64,000 nt of DNA from Streptomyces cellostaticus (lineage in GTDB: Bacteria; Actinomycetota; Actinomycetes; Streptomycetales; Streptomycetaceae): positions 110,523-174,522 of the forward strand of contig NZ_KQ948027.1 in assembly GCF_001513965.1 (NCBI RefSeq), in the 5' to 3' direction. The translations under genes were made by a program, and so were the position numbers. Within the stretch, counting starts at the first letter, position 1. Each line of letters begins with the position of its first letter. Under the pieces are notes generated by a model. That model was not told the DNA's origin. It was given only the letters and a program-made list of their open reading frames with translations, and ran no database searches. Of the stretch, positions 1 to 6,706 are shown in pieces.

Positions 1-1
1 C

Positions 2-115
2 ACGACGCAGACTCCGCCGACCAGCACCACCGATACTTCGAGCAACAACTCGGGCGTGGAAACAGCGCCCAACAGCGGCGAGGGGACCGCGTCCACCAGC
101 CCAGCAACCCAGTAG
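2..115 (+). CDS. C-terminal end of an unidentified protein (partial)
   Basis: An open frame runs from the window edge to a TAG stop at 113-115. The 37 visible residues are almost only Thr, Ser, Pro, Asn and Gly, the composition of an extracellular or linker tail. The gene starts outside the window, so neither its family nor its membership of the mobile element can be decided. Codon use is GC-rich and consistent with a real Streptomyces gene end. Confidence 0.5.
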   Translation, partial: TTQTPPTSTTDTSSNNSGVETAPNSGEGTASTSPATQ

Positions 116-344
116 TGAATTGAGGCTGGCAGGAAGGCTGACGGCTCAGGGTCGGTGGAGTCTCAATGACCCAGGAAAGCGTTTCTAGGTCTTCGTGGAA
201 CACCAGTTTGGAAGATCGCGTACGCGGGGTGCAGCTGAGCTGGGAGGGTGACGACCTGCGGTTTTCCGGTGCTCAGCCCGCGAACCCCCTCTGTTCCCCG
301 CCAGTCCCCTGTGTGTCGGGCACGGCGGGGACACGAGAGCCCTG

Positions 345-425
345 CTACGTCAGCATCATGACCACAGGAATGACGGCCACCAGGAGACCAAGGATCGCTG
401 TGATCAGTTGCAGGAGCTGCGTCAA
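345..425 (-). CDS. Possible 26-residue hydrophobic peptide
   Basis: A TTG-started frame with AGGA about 8 nt upstream encodes 26 residues that are almost entirely hydrophobic and could form a single membrane helix (Leu/Ile/Val-rich, ending MMLT). A GTG start at 587 would extend it to 80 residues, but the added segment has un-Streptomyces-like codon use. Short single-helix peptides occur as type I toxins and holin-like proteins, but I recognise no family. This may be chance. Confidence 0.2.
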   Translation of the reverse strand: MTQLLQLITAILGLLVAVIPVVMMLT

Positions 426-528
426 GGTCGCGGTCCTGGAGTGTGCACAGACGTGGTCGACTGGCCGGCATGCGTGCGCTTCGGGCTTGCACGCATGTAT
501 GTCGCCGCTGTACTCTCCTGATTTAGTT

Positions 529-551
529 AAAGCATTGCTATGCAATGCTTT
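529..551. promoter_or_regulatory. 23-bp perfect palindrome, candidate operator
   Basis: Two 10-bp arms (AAAGCATTGC and GCAATGCTTT) are separated by TAT. A perfect two-fold site of this length with a 3-nt centre is typical of GntR or XRE dimer operators. It has the same geometry (long arms, 3-nt centre) as the palindrome at 3678-3704, though a different sequence. The element's GntR and XRE proteins are obvious candidates to bind it; that is inference. Confidence 0.5.
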
Positions 552-767
552 GGCGGGTACAGCGGGTTGACCTTGGGTTTTCGTCACAGAGGCCTCCCAC
601 GGCGCTCGTTGGACCGAGCTTCAGCCGTGATGCGCCTACTTTCCAGGGTCTGCGCACACGGCTGCTCGTCGTTGTCTGGCGACAACTGGGCGGCATCCTA
701 CCATTGTTGGGCGCCGCTGCCCCTTCGCCCGCGCTCGTTCACTCGCCTCACCCACCAGTCCACCCAG

Positions 768-915
768 CTTCCATCCCGTACGCCGTCGACCCACACATCG
801 TGGAGCGGGCGTGGTTCCTGGCGTCCAGGTGGAGCGCGCCACTGTACGAACGACCTGGACGCCAGGGGCCGCGTCTGCTCGGCTCTGCCTGGGTCGACGG
901 TGTGCGGGATGGAAG
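768..915 (+). repeat. Long imperfect inverted repeat (63-nt arms, 22-nt loop), candidate structured RNA or ssDNA element
   Basis: The arms 768-830 and 853-915 are the same length and align without gaps, with 50 of 63 positions complementary. Of the 13 differences, 8 become G-U pairs when the plus strand folds (for example 779 with 904, 782 with 901, 809 with 874, 815 with 868). That leaves 58 of 63 pairs in plus-strand RNA or ssDNA. The minus strand would have A-C mismatches at those places. The inner 13 positions are perfect. There is no coding assignment, and the structure lies about 330 bp upstream of the GntR gene. Confidence 0.7.
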
Positions 916-1038
916 CCCCCTGCATCCGCCACGGAGGACCCGCGGGCGGCGACGGCGCTCCCTCCATCCCGGTGCTGGCCGATCCCCCGCCGGAGGCTCT
1001 GTTCTGAGCGCGGCTTTGCTCATCCAGGTTCTCGACTC

Positions 1039-1132
1039 GGGGCCGTAGTTCGCTGCGGCCCCAGGGGACCGGCCCCGGCGCCGAAGGCGCAGAGGGGTCG
1101 GGCCCAGGGGGCCAGCCCGCGCTTGCGCGGGC
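1039..1132 (+). other. Cluster of consecutive hairpins upstream of the GntR gene
   Basis: Three structures follow each other. At 1039-1062 a 10-bp stem carries a TTCG tetraloop. At 1069-1101 an outer 8-bp stem (1069-1076 with 1094-1101, one G-T) encloses an inner stem GCGCC-GAA-GGCGC (1078-1090). At 1115-1132 GCCCGCGC-TT-GCGCGGGC forms a perfect hairpin. With the long hairpin at 768-915 they make a roughly 365-nt non-coding, highly foldable region before the regulator gene at 1249. Confidence 0.5.
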
Positions 1133-1248
1133 ACTTGATGGCGTAGGGAAGGTTCTCTCAGCCGGACGCTCGGACACATGGGACGCCTCAGATGTAGCCA
1201 CGGCGTGGGAGGCTTGAGGACGACGACGGGTTGAGGGAGGGAGAACGA

Positions 1249-1710
1249 GTGTCGCAAGAGGCGAGCCCGCGGGGGACCTTTCAGAGGATCGCGGAGCAGC
1301 TGAAAGCGGAAATCGATGCGGATCCGGCGATGGCGGAGCTGCCGTCGGTCGCGGAACTCATCGACAAGTACGAAGTCTCCCGTGGCGTCGTCCTCCGAGC
1401 GTTCGGCGCGCTGCGCAAGGAGGGGGCTGCCGAGTCGGTGCCAGGTGGGCGCTGGCGGGTGATCCGGACGGGACAGTCGACGGACCGTCGGCCACTGGCA
1501 GAGCGGCTTGTCGATGTGTTCGTGGATGACGGCTTGGAGGTGGGGGCAGCCTTCCCCAGTGCTTCCGCGCTGTCCGTGAGGTTCGGTGTCTCGCGGCCCA
1601 CCGTGACCAAGGCTCTGGAGAAGCTGGAAGCCGCTGGATGGCTGTCCGCAGGCGGGCAGGGCAAGGTGCGGACGGTCCGTGCCGTGCCGAATCGAGAGGA
1701 GCGTTCGTAG
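1249..1710 (+). CDS. GntR-type regulator with two tandem winged helices
   Basis: A DNA-binding protein of 153 residues. The GTG at 1249 is chosen as start because GGGAGG lies about 8 nt upstream. Residues about 8-70 form a GntR winged helix (PSVAELIDKYEVSRGVVLRAF) and residues about 82-148 form a second one (PSASALSVRFGVSRPTVTKAL). No effector-binding domain follows, unlike FadR/HutC members, so the protein is essentially two DNA-reading heads. GntR proteins such as KorSA of pSAM2 repress AICE excision and transfer genes, so a master-repressor role is likely but inferred. The HD gene begins one base after the stop, implying co-transcription. Confidence 0.85.
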   Translation: MSQEASPRGTFQRIAEQLKAEIDADPAMAELPSVAELIDKYEVSRGVVLRAFGALRKEGAAESVPGGRWRVIRTGQSTDRRPLAERLVDVFVDDGLEVGAAFPSASALSVRFGVSRPTVTKALEKLEAAGWLSAGGQGKVRTVRAVPNREERS

Positions 1711-1711
1711 C

Positions 1712-2278
1712 TTGTCGAAGCTGACGGAGTGGGCCTATCCCCTCGCCGAGTCGTTGCTCGCAGAGCCGCTGCCCCGGCGCTGGAAGCACTGCATGGGTGT
1801 CGCCGAGCGGGCCCGCACCATCGCGCGGATCCTCGGTGAAGACGCCGACCTACTCGAAGCAGCGGCCGTCCTCCATGACATCGGGTATGCCCCCGACCTC
1901 GCCAAGACCGGCTTCCACCCGCTCGACGGCGCCCGATACCTGCGGGACGTTGCAGACGCCGACGAACGGGTCGTAAACCTCGTGGCTCACCACTCGTGTG
2001 CCTGGATGGAAGCAGAAGCCCGCGGCTTGCGTAGCGAGCTGGAGGGGGAGTTCCCCCGCGAGAGCGCGCACCTGAATGACGCGCTGTGCTACTGCGACAT
2101 GAACACCACGCCGGACGGCACGTCGACGAACCCGATCGATCGGGTCAACGAGATCGCGGGACGCTACGGCTCAGACAGTCTCATTGGTACGTTCATCCGC
2201 CGGGCGGAACCCGAGATCCTGGCGAGCACATCACGTGTGCTCGAACGCGTCGCCGTCGTGAAGCGTCAGCCGATGTAG
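1712..2278 (+). CDS. HD-domain phosphohydrolase
   Basis: A protein of 188 residues with a TTG start, preceded by GAGAGGAG about 9 nt upstream inside the end of the GntR gene. The metal site of the HD superfamily is visible: H26 in HCMGVAERA, the doublet H55-D56 in VLHDIGYAP, and HH at about 93-94 in VAHHSC. Such proteins hydrolyse phosphate esters of nucleotides or small metabolites; the substrate cannot be read from the sequence. It is coupled to the GntR gene. Its 3' end overlaps the convergent Nudix gene by 13 bp. It is probably a cytoplasmic accessory enzyme of the element. Confidence 0.8.
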   Translation: MSKLTEWAYPLAESLLAEPLPRRWKHCMGVAERARTIARILGEDADLLEAAAVLHDIGYAPDLAKTGFHPLDGARYLRDVADADERVVNLVAHHSCAWMEAEARGLRSELEGEFPRESAHLNDALCYCDMNTTPDGTSTNPIDRVNEIAGRYGSDSLIGTFIRRAEPEILASTSRVLERVAVVKRQPM

Positions 2279-2739
2279 GGAGCAGTGCGCGTCCGGTCCA
2301 TGGCGTGCTCGATGCGAAGCCGCATGGTGGGGTGGACGTCCAGGTCACGCAGGTCCGCCAGGTCCACCCAGCGGACCTGTGTCGTCTCGTTGCTCGTACG
2401 CAGCTCACCGCCGGTCGGCCGGGCCCGGAAACAGATGCTGAACTGCTGGCGGACTTCCCCGTCGTCGTACTTCATGACGTGCCCGGGGTCGGTGTAGATC
2501 CCGGACATGTCGGTGACCTCGGCCTTGACGCCGGTTTCTTCCCAGACCTCACGCACCACGGTGTCGCTGATGGACTCGCCCACGTCGTGGCCACCCCCCG
2601 GCAGGGCCCACCGCCCGTTGTCGGAGCGCTGGATCATGAGCACCTGTCCCGCGTCGTTCTGCACGAACGCGACGACGGACGGCACAACCGAGTTGGCCGG
2701 CGGCGCGTCGGGGTCGTGAAGGTAGTCGATGCGTCCCAT
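2266..2739 (-). CDS. Nudix hydrolase, possible Pif-like transfer immunity factor
   Basis: A protein of 157 residues. The ATG at 2739 is chosen because GGGAG lies just upstream. A complete Nudix box is present at residues 49-71: G49, E55, R63-E64, E67-E68, G70, V71. Nudix enzymes cleave nucleoside diphosphates linked to another moiety. In the AICE pSAM2, the immunity factor Pif carries a Nudix motif and blocks redundant transfer, and Nudix genes recur in AICE regulatory modules. The gene follows the XRE gene by 2 bp, so the two form an operon. The specific immunity role here is inference. Confidence 0.85.
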   Translation of the reverse strand: MGRIDYLHDPDAPPANSVVPSVVAFVQNDAGQVLMIQRSDNGRWALPGGGHDVGESISDTVVREVWEETGVKAEVTDMSGIYTDPGHVMKYDDGEVRQQFSICFRARPTGGELRTSNETTQVRWVDLADLRDLDVHPTMRLRIEHAMDRTRTAPYIG

Positions 2740-2741
2740 GG

Positions 2742-3509
2742 TCAGGCTCCCGTGATGGTTGCTACGTCGGCTTCGCCGACCGGGCGTGCGTTCTCCCACG
2801 TGTGCTCGATGCTATTCGCGTACGTGTCGAACACCCCTCCGGCCCCCAGCCGACGCAGATGCAGCACGGGTGCCAGGTAGGCGCCGATGCCGTACACGTG
2901 GGGGTTCACGAGCATCTCGTCATCGGCCCGGTATATCGAGTTGTAGAGAGTCGAGTCGTGCAGCCGGAACCCGATGTCCGGGTGACTCCTCATGAGAGGC
3001 CGGTAGAGATGCAGGGCGTTGCGGATCTTGCCATCCATGATTTGGTGCCCCTCGTCTATGCCGCGCTGTCGTACGGCCGCGCAATCGGGGTCGCCGAGCA
3101 GAATGCGCACCTGGACGCCGGCCGCCACCTTCGCCTTGAGAAGGTCGTGGAACAGTGGGTCCTCGGACAGGAACAGCCCGGAGTAGACCAGCACATCGAG
3201 GGTCTTCTGTGCCCTGCTGTAGAGCTCCCGCCAGAGTCCTGAGGGCACCGTGTGCCGGTGGGGGTAGACGGTGCCAATCTCGGCCTTGGCCATGTCGGTT
3301 GCGCTGTCGACCGTGCGGCCGTCATCCCACAGCGTTGTGACGTCCATCTTGAGCGCTGCGGCCGTCGCGTACTGGTGACGTCGGTACGGCACCTTCCCCT
3401 TGGTGATCCAGCGTTCGACGGTCTTCGGGATCACGCCGATCTCCTCGGCCAGGTCCTGAACGGTCATGCCACGCGCTAACAGGGCAGACCTCAAGCGCTC
3501 GTTGGACAT
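2742..3509 (-). CDS. XRE-family regulator with C-terminal PLD-like (DUF5919-type) domain
   Basis: A protein of 255 residues; the ATG at 3509 is preferred because GGGGG precedes it by a few bases, with an in-frame GTG at 3515 as alternative. The N-terminus is a helix-turn-helix (MTVQDLAEEIGVIPKTVERW, about 15-35). The C-terminal 150 residues resemble the phospholipase-D-like domain seen in many actinobacterial XRE regulators (DLLKAKVAAGVQVRILLGD), but no HKD catalytic motif is present, so it is probably a sensor fold. It is transcribed with the Nudix gene. Direct octamers AAGTCCCT spaced 10 bp lie just upstream of the start. Confidence 0.75.
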   Translation of the reverse strand: MSNERLRSALLARGMTVQDLAEEIGVIPKTVERWITKGKVPYRRHQYATAAALKMDVTTLWDDGRTVDSATDMAKAEIGTVYPHRHTVPSGLWRELYSRAQKTLDVLVYSGLFLSEDPLFHDLLKAKVAAGVQVRILLGDPDCAAVRQRGIDEGHQIMDGKIRNALHLYRPLMRSHPDIGFRLHDSTLYNSIYRADDEMLVNPHVYGIGAYLAPVLHLRRLGAGGVFDTYANSIEHTWENARPVGEADVATITGA

Positions 3510-3677
3510 CTGCACCCCCTGAGGGACTTGTAGGGACTTCTTGACGGTACCGAGCGCTCCTCAACCTTTCCAGGGGCGCGGTTATGAACTCCCCTGACCT
3601 GCAGTGATTCTGATGGTGCGCCAAGAAGTCCGGCGCAAAACCAAGAGGGTTCGGACGCAGTGCTTGACGAACCCCTA

Positions 3678-3704
3678 TGCAGTACCTGTAAAACAGGTAC
3701 TGCA
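3678..3704. promoter_or_regulatory. 27-bp perfect palindrome, candidate operator
   Basis: The arms TGCAGTACCTGT and ACAGGTACTGCA are perfectly complementary around a central AAA. It sits in the divergent control region about 170 bp upstream of the XRE gene start and 495 bp upstream of the first small gene. A two-fold site of this length is a strong operator candidate for the XRE or GntR protein. The arm length and 3-nt centre mirror the palindrome at 529-551. Confidence 0.6.
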
Positions 3705-4055
3705 ACGACGGGAGGGGCCCGCAAGGACTCCGTCAGTCGTGTTGCAAGTGCTTGACCTGCAAGAACCGCACCGCGAAGGACCCCGTCGGACCCGCTTACA
3801 CGCGGTTCGAGCGGCAGGGGAGGCGTAGAAGTCCGTCGTCTTCACGGATCGATCGGTGTCATCGGCTAAGCCGCTGGTCTGACCCTCGGGCGTAGACCCA
3901 GGGACCGGATCGCGGGGATCCCGGTGGTTGGGCTGCACCCGGTCCATGACAGGTAGCCATTCCAGGGAGATCGACTCAGCGAGTGACGTCTGAGTGACGC
4001 GGTGACCGCGCGCCGTCCAAAGGAGGCGGAGCAAGGCGCACACGGGAGCCGCGAG

Positions 4056-4126
4056 ATGACAGTGACGGGTTTTCCCGTCACTCGTCATGCGGGCAGGGCG
4101 GCGGCCTCACGTCGGTGCCCTGCCCG
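4056..4126 (+). other. Two adjacent stem-loops before the small-gene chain
   Basis: The first (4056-4087) pairs ATGAC-AGTGACGGG with CCCGTCACT-C-GTCAT around TTTT, with one bulge. The second (4090-4126) pairs CGGGCAGGGC with GCCCTGCCCG around a 17-nt loop, followed by GTTTG. They could act as an attenuator or terminator ahead of the transfer operon. No clear U-tract follows either one. Confidence 0.4.
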
Positions 4127-4198
4127 TTTGATGAGGAAACAGCCCCCCCGGGGGGCCACCCAGGGGACCGCGGACAGGCACCTGAAGAGGAGGCACTT

Positions 4199-4303
4199 GT
4201 GATCACCAGTCTGACAGACCAGGAACGCGACGACCTGTCACGGAAGAACGCTGAGGCGAACAAGCACAGCGAGGACAACGCCCGTGCCCGGGGCGGCCAG
4301 TGA
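4199..4303 (+). CDS. Small hydrophilic protein (34 aa), unknown
   Basis: The GTG start has a strong Shine-Dalgarno, GAGGAGG, 5 nt upstream. The 34-residue product is charged and helical-looking (LTDQERDDLSRKNAEANKHS) with no membrane segment. Its TGA stop overlaps the ATG of the next gene (TGATG), implying translational coupling. It is not a family I can name. The good ribosome site and coupling argue that it is real and opens the rightward operon. Confidence 0.6.
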   Translation: MITSLTDQERDDLSRKNAEANKHSEDNARARGGQ

Positions 4304-4506
4304 TGGTCGGCAGCGAACAGGCCAGGGCGGACGACAGCCCGGCGCCAGCCGCCGGGTACATGGTCGTGGCGTATCAGCGTTCCGCCGCAGTGTGTGAGGT
4401 CGCCAGCGTAGGCGCCGGCCTCAACGGGACGGACGCCAGCTACTTCGCTCACGAACTGCGCGAGGAGTTCCCAGGCGCGATCGTGGCGATCCTTCCCAAG
4501 AACTAG
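4303..4506 (+). CDS. Small conserved-looking protein (67 aa), unknown
   Basis: It starts at the ATG overlapping the previous stop; a GTG immediately before it is an alternative. The 67-residue product has an N-terminal Ala/Pro-rich stretch followed by a compact mixed region ending in EFPGAIVAILPKN. No membrane helix, Cys cluster or known motif is visible. It is coupled to the 34-aa gene upstream. Function unknown. Confidence 0.55.
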   Translation: MVGSEQARADDSPAPAAGYMVVAYQRSAAVCEVASVGAGLNGTDASYFAHELREEFPGAIVAILPKN

Positions 4507-4539
4507 GCCTAGTCGCTCTGATCAGCCCCGATGGTCGTA

Positions 4540-4560
4540 GGTCGGGTTCGACTCCCGACC
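4540..4560 (+). other. tRNA T-arm look-alike, possible tRNA remnant
   Basis: GGTCGGG-TTCGACT-CCCGACC forms a 7-bp stem with a canonical T-loop (TTCRANN). The following bases GGGACG could continue as an acceptor strand, but no complementary 5' acceptor or anticodon arm lies in the preceding 80 bases, so it is not an intact tRNA. It may be a tRNA 3'-end relic from an older integration event, or coincidence. Confidence 0.3.
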
Positions 4561-4680
4561 GGGACGCTCCGGCCCGCCGCCTCGATCGGCGTGGGCCGCA
4601 CTTCCCGGACCGGCCGCCGCCCCGTCGGGGCTCCCTCGCGGCCCCCGGCTCTTCTCTGTCCCTTCGACATGGGAGCTCCC

Positions 4681-4953
4681 ATGCTCAATTACGTCGGCGG
4701 CCACCGGGCCGACACCCCACACGACTTCTTCGAACTCGCCCTCGGCGCCCCCGTCGACCTCTGGCTCGGGGTCGAGGGCGAGAGCGAGGAGGAGCGCGCG
4801 GCCCGGTTGGACGCTGCCTGCGACATCATCACCGACCCGGAGTTCTACGACCTGCCCGCCCGCGTCATCCACCACGACCCGGAGCTGTTCAACGTGGTGG
4901 CGCTGCCCCGCCTCCCCCGCCGCCGCCCGGTCCGTCGGAGGGCGGCTGCATGA
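4681..4953 (+). CDS. Small acidic protein (90 aa), unknown
   Basis: The ATG at 4681 is chosen because GGGAG lies 6 nt upstream; an in-frame ATG at 4669 is possible. The product is acidic through residues about 10-70 (ESEEERAARLDAACDIITD) and ends in a basic Arg/Pro-rich tail. No membrane segment or known motif is visible. It overlaps the next gene by 4 bp (ATGA), so it belongs to the same transcription unit. Unknown function, typical of small genes in AICE control regions. Confidence 0.6.
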   Translation: MLNYVGGHRADTPHDFFELALGAPVDLWLGVEGESEEERAARLDAACDIITDPEFYDLPARVIHHDPELFNVVALPRLPRRRPVRRRAAA

Positions 4954-5279
4954 GCGAGGGGCTGACGCTGGACGACCTGTCAATGCCGCTGCGGGCGCTG
5001 CGCCTGCTCACTGTGGACTTCGGGCACCTTCCGGCACCGATGCTGGACCTGTCCACCATCTTCCCGGACCGGCTGAAGCTGGCCTTCCACTACGACCTGG
5101 CCGACTTCGAAGCATGGCGTGAAGCGCTGGGCATCGCCCCGGACACTGTGGAGCACGGTACGCAGGGTCCGGACGGCGGGACGCGCGTGCTGAAGGCGTC
5201 CATCGAGTACGCGGGCGCGGTGCTTGAGCTGGTGGCCTACGCCGACATGCCCGACCCGGCACTGACCGGAGCGGCCTGA
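4950..5279 (+). CDS. Hypothetical cytoplasmic protein (109 aa)
   Basis: The ATG start overlaps the upstream stop (ATGA), and its own TGA overlaps the next ATG. The sequence is a mixed soluble domain with alternating hydrophobic residues (LRALRLLTVDFGHLPAPML, then VLKASIEYAGAVLELVAYAD), plausibly an alpha/beta fold. No catalytic motif is recognised. The tight coupling on both sides marks it as part of one operon. I do not recognise the family. Confidence 0.6.
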   Translation: MSEGLTLDDLSMPLRALRLLTVDFGHLPAPMLDLSTIFPDRLKLAFHYDLADFEAWREALGIAPDTVEHGTQGPDGGTRVLKASIEYAGAVLELVAYADMPDPALTGAA

Positions 5280-5662
5280 TGTCGGCCGCGTGGGGCAAGT
5301 GCTTCGACCCGTCCGGCGCCCGCTACGGCGTGCCCACGTACCCCTGGAAGCTCGCCCCTGACGGGCTCGCGACGCGCCGGCAGTTACGGGCCCGTGGCCT
5401 GCGCCCGGGTGGCCAACCGGTAGCGGCTCAGGCCATGCGTATGAACCGGCGCACCGGGACCCCCAGGGTCGCCTACCTCTACCACGTCGACCGCGCGCTT
5501 CCGGTGCGGCCGATGACCTCCCGTAAGTGGGGCGCGCTCGCGCTGGCGATGCTCGCCCGCCGCACGTGCCCGAAGTGCGGTGTCACCTACAGCTACTGCC
5601 TGCCGACCTCGCTCGGCATGTGTGTGCTGTGCGCCTACCCCGACGAACACGAAAGGAAGTGA
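5279..5662 (+). CDS. RRQRL-motif zinc-binding protein
   Basis: A protein of 127 residues whose start codon overlaps the previous stop. It contains the basic segment TRRQLRARGLRPGGQ (about 32-46), characteristic of small actinobacterial proteins annotated as RRQRL-motif zinc-binding proteins. A C-terminal zinc site of two Cys pairs follows (CPKCG at about 98-102 and CVLC at about 115-118). These proteins recur in AICEs next to transfer genes; their biochemical role is unknown. Nucleic-acid binding is a reasonable guess from the basic region plus zinc knuckle. Confidence 0.7.
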   Translation: MSAAWGKCFDPSGARYGVPTYPWKLAPDGLATRRQLRARGLRPGGQPVAAQAMRMNRRTGTPRVAYLYHVDRALPVRPMTSRKWGALALAMLARRTCPKCGVTYSYCLPTSLGMCVLCAYPDEHERK

Positions 5663-5666
5663 TCGC

Positions 5667-6683
5667 ATGGACAGGGAGTGGAAGGTAGCCGCCCGCAGGG
5701 CGGTGCACTGGAGTCTGCCGGTCGGTCTGACCGGCTTGTCACTGGGCTGGACGGTTTACGCGGTGGGGGAGATCCTCGCCCATCAGGCCCCGGCGCCGCT
5801 CGCGTACACGGTGGCCGGTATCTACGACGCGGTGTGGCTGTACGCGCTGGCGATGGAGACCGCGCACCGCCGGCAGGGCTCCAACGGGACGCTCCCGGCG
5901 GTGCTCGGGTGGCTGTTCCTGGTCACCTCGGTCGGGGTGCTGGTCACCCACGGCCTGTTGTACGCCACGGCTGTCGTCGCGGTGATCGGCGCGGTGGTTC
6001 CGGCCGCCGCCAAGGCCACGCTGATCATGGCTGTGGAGCGGGACACCACCCGCATCTCCTGCGCAGCACAGCAGCAGATCGACGCTGTGCGCAGCGCGAC
6101 GCGGGATCAGGTGGCGATCGGCCGCGCGGTCACCCGGGCCAAGGCCGACCGGCACAAGACGGCAGCCCACCTGGAGCGCGAGGAGCACACCGCCCGCGGC
6201 CAGGCGCACAAGGTGCGCCACGAGGCTGCCGAGAAGCTGACGAAGCTCACCTCAGAGCACCCGGCCGCGGACCTCCCCGAGGAGGTTCCGGCGCTGTTCT
6301 CCGATGAGGACCTGGCCCGGGTGCTGGGCCAGTGGACACAGGAGGGTGTGTCCCTGGGTGTGTCCCCTGTGTCCCCGCAGGTCGGCCCCGTGTCCCCGGT
6401 GCCGGAACTCCCCGCGCCGCAGGGCGAGGGACACACTCCGCTGGACTGGCCGGCTTTGGCTGCGGTGGCTGCCGTGGCCGGCGTCGAAACTCCCGAGCCG
6501 GGTGAGCCGCTGACCGAGGAACAGCTCATGGTGGTGCTGCGGTGGCTGCGCCACTCGGAGAACCCCCCGCTGTCCTACCGCAAGGCGCTGGCTGCGTACC
6601 GCGCGGCGGGCTTTTCCGCGAAGGAAGAGCGGGTGCGCAAGGCGTACGCCGCCCTGATCGATGCGGAGGACGCACAGCCGTAA
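5667..6683 (+). CDS. Membrane protein with cytoplasmic helical domain, possibly Spd-like
   Basis: A protein of 338 residues; the ATG at 5667 has AAAGGAAG 7 nt upstream. Four hydrophobic helices lie within residues about 12-125. A long charged, coiled-coil-prone segment follows (about 130-205, rich in Ala/Arg/Glu), then a Pro/Val linker (about 230-265), and a C-terminal soluble domain (about 280-335). The architecture resembles plasmid-spread membrane proteins of Streptomyces elements, which help intramycelial DNA spreading. That match is by topology and context only. A strong hairpin follows the gene. Confidence 0.6.
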   Translation: MDREWKVAARRAVHWSLPVGLTGLSLGWTVYAVGEILAHQAPAPLAYTVAGIYDAVWLYALAMETAHRRQGSNGTLPAVLGWLFLVTSVGVLVTHGLLYATAVVAVIGAVVPAAAKATLIMAVERDTTRISCAAQQQIDAVRSATRDQVAIGRAVTRAKADRHKTAAHLEREEHTARGQAHKVRHEAAEKLTKLTSEHPAADLPEEVPALFSDEDLARVLGQWTQEGVSLGVSPVSPQVGPVSPVPELPAPQGEGHTPLDWPALAAVAAVAGVETPEPGEPLTEEQLMVVLRWLRHSENPPLSYRKALAAYRAAGFSAKEERVRKAYAALIDAEDAQP

Positions 6684-6706
6684 GCCGGCCTCCGGCACAC
6701 ACCAAT

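Larger units (their letters stand above)
116..767. other. Non-coding stretch, no convincing gene
   Basis: No frame shows the strong third-position GC bias of the neighbouring genes over a useful length. The stretch is less GC-rich than the element average around 500-560. It holds a perfect palindrome (529-551) and, on the minus strand, a possible very short hydrophobic peptide gene (345-425). Otherwise I see nothing that I can assign. Confidence 0.5.
3510..4198. other. Intergenic control region between the divergent regulator and transfer operons
   Basis: No credible gene is present. The stretch carries two AAGTCCCT direct repeats beside the XRE start (3518-3535 region, minus strand), a 27-bp perfect palindrome (3678-3704), two GAGTGACG repeats around 3980-4000, and two stem-loops (4056-4126). 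It separates the leftward XRE-Nudix operon from the rightward chain starting at 4199, so it probably holds promoters and operators for both, and possibly a cis-acting transfer site. Precise promoters could not be assigned. Confidence 0.5.

Noticed and set aside
768..915. Insertion sequence or MITE with terminal inverted repeats
   Set aside because: There is no flanking target duplication and no other copy in the window, and the mismatch pattern favours a folded strand; a MITE origin is not fully excluded.
540..1048. Overlapping open frames on both strands in the left non-coding region
   Set aside because: They arise from the GC-rich inverted repeat; none has a ribosome site, sensible codon use or a recognisable motif.
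3604..4202. Several open frames of 60-140 codons in the divergent control region
   Set aside because: They are Arg/Ser/Cys-rich shadow translations without ribosome sites and cross the palindromes and hairpins.
4501..4571. Complete tRNA gene around the T-arm
   Set aside because: No 5' acceptor strand complementary to the 3' part and no anticodon arm could be found.
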